Shown here in pieces: positions 57,643-64,000 of a DNA stretch of 64,000 bases. This DNA comes from Sporosarcina sp. ACRSM (GTDB taxonomy: Bacteria > Bacillota > Bacilli > Bacillales_A > Planococcaceae), in contig NZ_JAKRNU010000003.1 of assembly GCF_022346545.1 (NCBI RefSeq), forward strand, positions 248,001-312,000, written 5' to 3'. Every line of letters starts with the position of its first letter. Position 1 is the stretch's first letter. The position numbers were made by a program, and so were the translations under genes. A model generated the notes under the pieces. That model worked only from the letters and a program-made list of their open reading frames with translations, had not been told where the DNA came from and ran no database searches.

Positions 57643-58901
57643 TGGGGCATACACTTGTCGAAAAATTGATTATCAAGAACAGTGGTGACGCGTCCATTAA
57701 GCCGGGAGATATTGTTGTTGTGCATCCTGATTGCTATATGACATTGGATATTTACGCACCATCCGTCGTTCAAAAGCTCGAAGAAATGAAGTTCGATAAG
57801 ATTTTATATCCTGAAAAAGCGGTGCTCTTCCTTGACCATTTATTGCCATTAGGTAAACCGAATATTGATTCGCATAGTCTGGATAAAGCGATTGAACTGC
57901 ATGAGAAATATGGCATTAAGAGAATTGAAAAAGGCACAGGCATCTCCCATACGATCATGCACGAAAAAGGGTATGCCAAACCCGGTATGATTGTCATTGC
58001 GACCGATAGTCATACGACGACCTATGGCGGTGGTGGATGCTTGTCCACAGGGATTGGCTATACCGAAATGGCGGCCCTGCTTGGCACTGATGAAATCTGG
58101 TTGAAAGTACCGGAGGCCATTAAAGTGTATTTGGACGGTCAACTGAAGCCGAATGTTACAGCGAAGGATATCGTGTTAAAGCTGGTCGGTGATTTGAAGG
58201 CGGACGGCGGGCAATACAAATCACTGGAATTCACGGGTCCCGGAGCTCATTCATTATCCATGAGTCAAAGATACACCATCTGCAATATGGCGCTGGAAGC
58301 CGGAGCGAAGTGTGCGTTATTCGAAGCGGATGACAAGACGGCTGCGTATTTTGATATGCCGCTGGATGAAATCGATTGGATTACGGTCGATGAAGATGCC
58401 GAATATGAATCTGTTCTTCATTACGACTTGGACCAATTGGAGCCCCATATTGCAAAGCCTAAAGGTGTCGATGATGTGCATGATATTTCACAAGCCATCG
58501 GTGACCGCATCGATGAGGTGTTCATCGGGTCTTGTACGAACGGAAGCATTGAGGATATGGCGGTCGTCGCGGAAATTCTTCATGGCAAACGAATCGCCCC
58601 TTATTTAAAAATGATCATTATTCCTGCATCGAATGTCGTCTTTAAGGAATCGATCAAACGAGGGTATATTGAAACGTTCTTACGAGCGGGAGCTTCGGTG
58701 TCCCATCCGAGTTGTGGGCTTTGTGCGGGATTCCCGTTTGGTCTATTGAGTGATGGCGAGGTGGCGGTCGCTACGAGCAATCGGAATTTTGTAGGAAGAA
58801 TGGGGAGCAAGGGCTCTTTTGTGTATTTGAGTTCGCCTGCGGTTGCAGCAGCATCCGCGCTAGCCGGAGTCATTGTTGCACCAGAGACGGTTGCACTGTA
58901 G
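57642..58901 (+). CDS. LeuC-type hydro-lyase large subunit
   Basis: The 419-residue protein has a canonical large-subunit pattern: HPDCYMTLD, GTGISHTIMHEKGYAKPG, ATDSHTTTYGGGGCLSTGIG, and the 4Fe-4S cysteines in GSCTNGSIEDM (near residue 291) and HPSCGLCAG (near residue 353). It resembles the archaeal-type isopropylmalate/homoaconitate dehydratase group. With the small subunit it should form a working isomerase or hydratase. Its place between a LeuD gene and BCKDH genes, rather than leuA/leuB, argues for catabolism. Confidence 0.87.
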   Translation: MGHTLVEKLIIKNSGDASIKPGDIVVVHPDCYMTLDIYAPSVVQKLEEMKFDKILYPEKAVLFLDHLLPLGKPNIDSHSLDKAIELHEKYGIKRIEKGTGISHTIMHEKGYAKPGMIVIATDSHTTTYGGGGCLSTGIGYTEMAALLGTDEIWLKVPEAIKVYLDGQLKPNVTAKDIVLKLVGDLKADGGQYKSLEFTGPGAHSLSMSQRYTICNMALEAGAKCALFEADDKTAAYFDMPLDEIDWITVDEDAEYESVLHYDLDQLEPHIAKPKGVDDVHDISQAIGDRIDEVFIGSCTNGSIEDMAVVAEILHGKRIAPYLKMIIIPASNVVFKESIKRGYIETFLRAGASVSHPSCGLCAGFPFGLLSDGEVAVATSNRNFVGRMGSKGSFVYLSSPAVAAASALAGVIVAPETVAL

Positions 58902-58942
58902 GGGGCATGTTGTAGAAATCTAGGGTAGGGGTGTGTTCGATC

Positions 58943-60367
58943 ATGGGGGAAAATGAATTTGATTTAGTCGTTCTAGGGGGTGGAACCGGTGGCTACGTCG
59001 CCGCGATTCGTGCCAGTCAGCTAGGGATGAAAGTGGCGGTGGTTGAAAAGGACAAGCTTGGGGGAACTTGTCTGCACCGCGGCTGCATCCCGTGTAAGGC
59101 GCTTCTGCGCTCTGCAGAAATCCACCATACCGTTAGGGAAAGTGCTGAATTCGGGGTGGATGTTTCCACTATTTCCATTAACTTTTTGCAAATGCAGGAA
59201 AGAAAGCAAAAAATCGTTGATCAACTGCATAAAGGTGTTCAATATCTGATGAAAAAAGGAGATATCAAGGTGTTTCACGGAGAAGGGCGAATCATGGGCG
59301 CTTCCATCTTTTCGCCACAAACCGGAGCAGTTTCTGTCACTCGGGATGATGGTGAATCCGAGATTGTAGTCCCCAAAAATTTACTGATTGCCACAGGTTC
59401 GAGACCACGTACACTTGCCGGATTGGAAGTGGATGGTGTCGACGTCCTAACAAGTGACGAGGCGCTTCAACTCCAATCATTGCCAAAGTCGATGATTGTA
59501 GTTGGAGGTGGCGTCATCGGGATTGAATGGGCTTCTTTACTGAACGATTTGGGGGTGGATGTACAAATCGTGGAATTTGCGGACCGGATCCTACCTTTAG
59601 AAGATGTGGACATCAGTAAGGAAATGACGAAGTTATTGAAAAAACGGAAAATCCAAGTGCACACGGGTGCTAAGGTTCTCCCAGAAACAATTGTAAAGAA
59701 TGATGAAACCGTTTCTATCCAAGCGGAGAAGGATGGCTCCGTCATGACGCTTGAAGCGGAAAAAATTCTCGTCTCGGTTGGTCGTGTGGCAAATGTCGAA
59801 AATATTGGGCTAGATAATACCGAAGTGCGCGTAGAGCAAAACGTCATACAGATTAACGACTATTACCAAACAGCTGAAAGTCATATTTATGCGATCGGGG
59901 ATGTCATTGGCGGCCTGCAATTAGCGCACGTCGCTTCTCATGAGGGGATTCTCGCTGTCGAACATATGGCGGGCCTTGCGCCTCGTCCGATGGATACCAC
60001 CAATGTACCGAAAGTGACCTATAGCCGCCCTGAAATCGCGAGTGTCGGTTGGACGGAGCAAGAGGCTAAAGAAAAAGGGATTTCTGTTAAAACGGGCATC
60101 TTCCCGTTCCAAGCGATTGGCAAGGCGTTAATCTATGGTGAAAGCGATGGCTTTGTGAAGATCGTGGCCGATGAAAAAACGGATGATTTGTTAGGTGTTC
60201 ATATGATCGGCCCTCATGTCTCTGACTTAATTGCAGAAGGCGCTTTAGCGAAAGTGTTGGATGCAACGCCATGGGAAATCGCTCATACGATTCACCCGCA
60301 CCCGAGCCTGGCAGAGATCATGGGAGAAGCGGCCTTGGCGGTAGACGGACTGGCGATTCATGCATGA
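58943..60367 (+). CDS. lpdV: Dihydrolipoyl dehydrogenase, E3 of the branched-chain 2-oxoacid dehydrogenase complex
   Basis: The 474-residue flavoprotein has an FAD motif VVLGGGTGGYVAAIRASQ, the redox disulfide GGTCLHRGCIPCKALL (CxxxxC), a NAD motif VVGGGVIGIEWAS, AIGDVIGG and the C-terminal HIHPHPSL-type His-Glu pair (HTIHPHPSLAEIMGEA). It reoxidises the lipoyl group of E2. ATG at 58943 is chosen; a GTG at 58931 lies too close to the ribosome site. The lpdV-bkdAA-bkdAB-bkdB order is the same as in the B. subtilis bkd operon. Confidence 0.9.
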   Translation: MGENEFDLVVLGGGTGGYVAAIRASQLGMKVAVVEKDKLGGTCLHRGCIPCKALLRSAEIHHTVRESAEFGVDVSTISINFLQMQERKQKIVDQLHKGVQYLMKKGDIKVFHGEGRIMGASIFSPQTGAVSVTRDDGESEIVVPKNLLIATGSRPRTLAGLEVDGVDVLTSDEALQLQSLPKSMIVVGGGVIGIEWASLLNDLGVDVQIVEFADRILPLEDVDISKEMTKLLKKRKIQVHTGAKVLPETIVKNDETVSIQAEKDGSVMTLEAEKILVSVGRVANVENIGLDNTEVRVEQNVIQINDYYQTAESHIYAIGDVIGGLQLAHVASHEGILAVEHMAGLAPRPMDTTNVPKVTYSRPEIASVGWTEQEAKEKGISVKTGIFPFQAIGKALIYGESDGFVKIVADEKTDDLLGVHMIGPHVSDLIAEGALAKVLDATPWEIAHTIHPHPSLAEIMGEAALAVDGLAIHA

Positions 60368-60411
60368 TTTATTGCAATGGATATAAAAGAAAACCTTAGG
60401 AGGGTAAATCC

Positions 60412-61422
60412 ATGAGTATAACAGAGACGATGAACGAGAACAGACATCTAGCGCTAGGCTTGTCAGACGAAATGGTGTTGAACATGTATGAGGATATGGT
60501 GTTAGCAAGAAAAGTGGATGAGCGGATGTGGCTCCTCAATCGGGCCGGCAAACTGCCTTTCCTTGTTTCTTGTCAAGGCCATGAAGCGGCACAAGCAGGG
60601 GCGGCTTATGCATTGAATAAAAAGAAGGATTTCCTCTGCCCGTATTACCGCGACATGGTCATGGCCATTGTTTTTGGAATGACGGCAAAGGAATTGATGC
60701 TATCGGCATTTGCCCGAGCGGAAGACCCGAACAGTGGAGGACGCCAAATGCCAGGACATTATGGCAGTAAAAAATATAATATTCTTTCGGGTTCCAGTGT
60801 CGTGACGAGCCAAGTGCCGCATGCAGTCGGCATTGCTTTAGCCGGCAGAATGAAAGGAGATCATCCTGTCGTGCTAACTTCTTTTGGGGAAGGGTCGAGT
60901 AATCAAGGAGAGTTTCATGAAGCCGCGAATTTTGCAGGCGTACACAAGTTACCCGTTATTTTCTTCTGTGAAAATAACCAGTATGCCATTTCGGTCCCTC
61001 TTTCGAAACAGGTAGCTTGTGAGAATATTGCGGATCGGGCAATCGGCTATGGGTTTGAAGGGGTGACGGTGGATGGGAACGATCCCCTCGAGGTCTACAG
61101 GGTCATGAAAGAGGCGGTCGAAAAAGCGGAAAATGGAGGAGGCCCTACGCTGGTCGAAGCTGTCGTCAACCGCTTAACCCCTCATTCCAGTGATGACGAT
61201 GATCGATCTTATCGTCCTCGTGAGGAAGTGGAACAAGCTAAGGAGAAAGATCCTCTCCTCACATTTAGTTCTTATTTAAAGCAAGTTGGACTATTAGACG
61301 AGCAGAAAGAGCAAGAGATTCACAAACGGATTGCTAAAGAAATTGACGAGGCGACTGAATATGCCGAGAACGCGCCAAATTCGGAGCCGGAATACGCCCT
61401 TAAACATGTCTACGCAGAATAG
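60412..61422 (+). CDS. bkdAA: Branched-chain 2-oxoacid dehydrogenase E1 alpha
   Basis: The 336-residue subunit shows strong similarity to B. subtilis BfmBAA, e.g. ARKVDERMWLLNRAGKLPF, CPYYRDMVMAIVFGMTAKELM, the regulatory-type loop RLTPHSSDDDDRSYR and the ThDP motif GEGSSNQGEFHEAANFAGVHKLPVIFFCENN. With E1 beta it decarboxylates branched 2-oxoacids and loads the acyl group on E2. ATG at 60412 has TAGGAGG upstream. Confidence 0.92.
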   Translation: MSITETMNENRHLALGLSDEMVLNMYEDMVLARKVDERMWLLNRAGKLPFLVSCQGHEAAQAGAAYALNKKKDFLCPYYRDMVMAIVFGMTAKELMLSAFARAEDPNSGGRQMPGHYGSKKYNILSGSSVVTSQVPHAVGIALAGRMKGDHPVVLTSFGEGSSNQGEFHEAANFAGVHKLPVIFFCENNQYAISVPLSKQVACENIADRAIGYGFEGVTVDGNDPLEVYRVMKEAVEKAENGGGPTLVEAVVNRLTPHSSDDDDRSYRPREEVEQAKEKDPLLTFSSYLKQVGLLDEQKEQEIHKRIAKEIDEATEYAENAPNSEPEYALKHVYAE

Positions 61423-61434
61423 GAGGAAAAAACA

Positions 61435-62418
61435 ATGGCAGTGACATCTTATATAGATGCAATTACGCAAGGCTTACGAGAAGAAATGCAAGCGGATGAC
61501 CGAGTCTTTGTAGTAGGAGAGGATGTTGGAGTTCGAGGAGGCGTGTTTCGGGTAACGCAGGGGCTCCATGAAGAATTTGGAGAAGACAGAGTCATAGACA
61601 GTCCGTTATCCGAAGCGGCCATTGCGGGTGTATCGGTTGGGGCAGGAGCCTATGGAATGAGACCGGTGGCGGAAATCCAATTTGCAGAGTATATCATGCC
61701 GGCTGTGAACCAGATTGTGAATGAGGCAGCAAAGCTCAGATATCGCTCGAACGGCGATTGGAATTGTCCGATTGTCATTCGTGCACCTTATGGAGGAGGC
61801 GTTCATGGAGCCCTTTATCATTCTCAAAGTGTGGAAGCGATGTTTTGTAACATTCCCGGTTTAAAAGTAGTAACGCCATCCACCCCGTACGATGCCAAAG
61901 GATTATTAAAAGCGGCGATAAGAGATGAAGATCCTGTCCTGTTCTTTGAACATAAGCGATGCTATCGATTCATCAAAGGAGAGGTGCCGGACTCCGATTA
62001 TATCGTACCGATTGGTCAAGCGGATATTAAGCGGCAAGGCGAAGACATTACCGTTATCTCTTATGGACTTACCTTGCATTTTGCTTTGGAGGCTGCTGAA
62101 AAATTAGCAGTCGACGGATATAGCGCGCATATTTTAGATCTGCGAACGCTTTATCCACTCGATAAGGAGTCGATTGTCGAGGCGGCTCGTAAGACAGGGA
62201 AAGTATTGATTGTTCATGAGGACAATAAGGAGGGAGGTGTGGGAGCTGAAGTGGCCGCTTTGATTTCGGAGGAATGCCTTTTTGAATTGGATGCGCCAAT
62301 TAAACGTCTTTGCGGCCCAGATGTACCTGCCATGCCTTATAGTTCGCCGATGGAGAAGTTCTTTATGTTGAACCCGGACAAAGTCTATCAAGCGATGAAA
62401 GAGTTAGCACAATTTTAA
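61435..62418 (+). CDS. bkdAB: Branched-chain 2-oxoacid dehydrogenase E1 beta
   Basis: The 327-residue transketolase-like beta subunit has VFVVGEDVGVRGGVFRVT, DSPLSEAAIAGVSVGAGAYGMRPVAEIQF, YGGGVHGALYHSQS and LDLRTLYPLD. It pairs with E1 alpha to form the alpha2beta2 decarboxylase. ATG at 61435 lies 13 nt after the previous stop and follows TAGGAGG. Confidence 0.92.
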   Translation: MAVTSYIDAITQGLREEMQADDRVFVVGEDVGVRGGVFRVTQGLHEEFGEDRVIDSPLSEAAIAGVSVGAGAYGMRPVAEIQFAEYIMPAVNQIVNEAAKLRYRSNGDWNCPIVIRAPYGGGVHGALYHSQSVEAMFCNIPGLKVVTPSTPYDAKGLLKAAIRDEDPVLFFEHKRCYRFIKGEVPDSDYIVPIGQADIKRQGEDITVISYGLTLHFALEAAEKLAVDGYSAHILDLRTLYPLDKESIVEAARKTGKVLIVHEDNKEGGVGAEVAALISEECLFELDAPIKRLCGPDVPAMPYSSPMEKFFMLNPDKVYQAMKELAQF

Positions 62419-62436
62419 TCGTATATGGAGGAGAAT

Positions 62437-63705
62437 ATGGCTGAGAACATTTTGATGCCCCAACTAGGGGAAAGTATAACGGAAGGTACGATCACCAAGT
62501 GGATGGTCAATGCCGGCGATAAAGTTAATAAATATGATCCCATCTGTGAAGTCAATACCGATAAAGTGAATGCGGAAGTACCTTCTACCTTTAGTGGCAT
62601 CATATCCGAAATCATCGTCCAAGAATGGGAAACTGTAGAGGTCGGAACATTGATCTGCACCATCAAGACGGAAGGTGAAAGTGAAGAACACGGAAATACG
62701 GTAGACACTGAACCTGTCAAGCATGAAGAGCCTCTTGCTGTTCCGCATCAAGAAGGCATGAAAAAGCGCTTGTCACCGGCCGTGTTAAAACTTGCTGAAG
62801 AGCATCATATTGATATTTCTACCATGACGGGCACAGGAAATGGAGGTCGGATCACGCGTAAAGACATCCAAGCGGCTATAGAAGGGAAGGGACAAGAAAC
62901 GGCAACCGCCGTCAAACAAGCAGTAAAGTTTGAAAGCGCTTCAACAACTGCTGTACCAGCCGCAAAAGAACAGAAACCGCTCACTTCCATCGAAATACCT
63001 GTTCATCAACAGGATCAAGTCATACCGGTTACTGCAGTCCGTAGAACCATCGCGGATCGAATGCTACAAAGTAAGCATGAGGCCCCTCATGCTTGGACGA
63101 TGGCCGAGTGTGATATTACAAATCTAGTAAACTATCGAAGTAAAATAAAAGATGAATTTAAACAACAAGAAGGGTTCAATTTGACCTTCATGCCCTTTTT
63201 TATTAAAGCGGTCGTAGAGGCTTTAAAGGAATTTCCGATGTTAAATTCGCAGTGGGCCGGCGATCAGATTATTGTCAAAAAAGGGATTCACATTTCCATT
63301 GCCGTGGCGACAGACGATGCACTTTATGTGCCCGTCATTAAGGATGCCGACCAAAAAAGTATTTTCGGGTTGGCGAAAGCAGTCAATGATTTGGCGGAAA
63401 AATGTAAAACCGGAAAGTTAACGATAGAGGATATGACGGGTGGAACGTTTACTGTGAATAATACCGGCTCGTTTGGTTCGATTCTATCGGCTCCCATTAT
63501 TAATCAACCTCAAGCGGCGATTATGAGTGTCGAAGCGATCACGAAAAGGCCTGTCGTAGTGGATAACATGATTGCGATCCGCGATATGATGAACCTTTGT
63601 CTTTCTTTGGATCATCGAGTATTAGACGGTCTTGTGTGCGGAAGATTTTTGCAGTCTGTTAAACAGAAACTACAAATTATGGATATGGATATAAAACTTT
63701 ACTAA
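62437..63705 (+). CDS. bkdB: Branched-chain 2-oxoacid dehydrogenase E2 (dihydrolipoyl acyltransferase)
   Basis: The 422-residue product has one lipoyl domain (residues 1-80, lipoylated Lys in NTDKVNAEVPS), a subunit-binding domain (RLSPAVLKLAEEHHIDISTMTGTGNGGRITRKDI, about 110-145) and a catalytic domain ending with SLDHRVLDG, whose His is catalytic. It passes the branched acyl group to CoA. ATG at 62437 follows TGGAGGAG; an ATG at 62425 is part of that site. Confidence 0.92.
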   Translation: MAENILMPQLGESITEGTITKWMVNAGDKVNKYDPICEVNTDKVNAEVPSTFSGIISEIIVQEWETVEVGTLICTIKTEGESEEHGNTVDTEPVKHEEPLAVPHQEGMKKRLSPAVLKLAEEHHIDISTMTGTGNGGRITRKDIQAAIEGKGQETATAVKQAVKFESASTTAVPAAKEQKPLTSIEIPVHQQDQVIPVTAVRRTIADRMLQSKHEAPHAWTMAECDITNLVNYRSKIKDEFKQQEGFNLTFMPFFIKAVVEALKEFPMLNSQWAGDQIIVKKGIHISIAVATDDALYVPVIKDADQKSIFGLAKAVNDLAEKCKTGKLTIEDMTGGTFTVNNTGSFGSILSAPIINQPQAAIMSVEAITKRPVVVDNMIAIRDMMNLCLSLDHRVLDGLVCGRFLQSVKQKLQIMDMDIKLY

Positions 63706-63732
63706 ATGAAGAATCGGAAGGAATGGGACATT

Positions 63733-64000
63733 ATGTGGTTTGAATTAACGGAAGAACAATCGATGATCAAAAAATTAATTCGTGAGTTTGCTGAATCGGA
63801 AGTAGCGCCTGGCGCAGATGAAAGGGACCGAACAGGTGAATTTCCAGAAGAGGTTTTCAGTCAGTTGGGAGAATTGGGGTTAATGGGACTTCCATTCCCT
63901 GAACAGTACGAAGGAGGCGCCGCTGACACGATCAGCTTTGCGATTGTCGTTGAAGAATTAAGCCGGGTTTGCGCCTCTACCGGGATTACGTATTCCGCGC
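63733..64000 (+). CDS. Acyl-CoA dehydrogenase, N-terminal part (runs off the window)
   Basis: The first 89 codons read MWFELTEEQSMIKKLIREFA, then SEVAPGADERDRTGEFPEE, LGELGLMGLPFPEQYEGG and FAIVVEELSRVCASTGITY, the typical start of a short-chain or isovaleryl-type acyl-CoA dehydrogenase. It lies 27 nt after bkdB on the same strand and probably oxidises the acyl-CoA made by the complex. The FAD and catalytic parts lie outside the window. Confidence 0.9.
   Translation, partial: MWFELTEEQSMIKKLIREFAESEVAPGADERDRTGEFPEEVFSQLGELGLMGLPFPEQYEGGAADTISFAIVVEELSRVCASTGITYSA

Overview
The window looks like a chromosomal segment of a low-to-mid GC Gram-positive bacterium of the order Bacillales, most likely Planococcaceae (Sporosarcina or a close relative). 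This is an inference from gene content and close textual resemblance to Bacillus subtilis families (BmrA, the BCKDH subunits, YlmB, YusW, TerC/YjbE, DegV, TopB), strong AAGGAGG ribosome sites, frequent TTG/GTG starts, and dispersed ~20-nt repeat arrays. No database search was run.

Layout. 1-2.5 kb: end of a PLP C-S lyase, an ATC hydrolase and an M20 carbamoylase, which together read as a 2-aminothiazoline-4-carboxylate to cysteine route. 2.5-7.2 kb: an Nramp-fold transporter without the metal-binding motifs, a YheO/DauR-type regulator, a ureohydrolase with a remodelled active site, and an aminotransferase. 7.4-11.7 kb: BmrA-type drug exporter and a short UvrA2-like ATPase. 12-17.5 kb: a TPP-riboswitch-controlled thiamine-salvage deformylase, LysE exporter, TetR regulator, SDR and TerC protein, with structured repeat elements between them. 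17.5-23.8 kb: a complete 2-aminoethylphosphonate (AEP) uptake and degradation operon (DeoR regulator, ABC importer, PhnW, PhnX). 24-33.4 kb: beta-propeller protein, threonine/serine exporter pair, EAL phosphodiesterase, EamA carrier and a GntR-regulated ABC system. 33.7-37.3 kb: heterodimeric ABC exporter. 38-53.4 kb: lipoprotein, DUF2804 protein, tRNA-Ala, amidase, DegV, M20 dipeptidase, CNNM protein, ECF sigma factor, PLD protein, GT-B-like protein, Na+/H+ antiporter and topoisomerase III. 53.5-55.6 kb: small membrane and lipoproteins, and a collapsed toxin-antitoxin remnant not previously apparent from long ORFs.

55.8-64 kb: a sigma-54-driven operon joins two different aconitase/LeuC-type large subunits and one LeuD-type small subunit to a full branched-chain 2-oxoacid dehydrogenase complex (E3, E1alpha, E1beta, E2) and an acyl-CoA dehydrogenase that runs off the window end. 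The usual ptb-bcd-buk genes are absent. This is the strongest candidate for an undescribed pathway.

Two non-coding themes stand out. First, five intergenic arrays repeat a short motif every 20-21 nt (two DNA turns) and the four clearest all point the same way on the + strand regardless of neighbouring gene direction. Second, two families of structured intergenic elements show compensatory base changes between copies; a fragment of one lies just upstream of the EAL gene and artificially lengthens its open frame.
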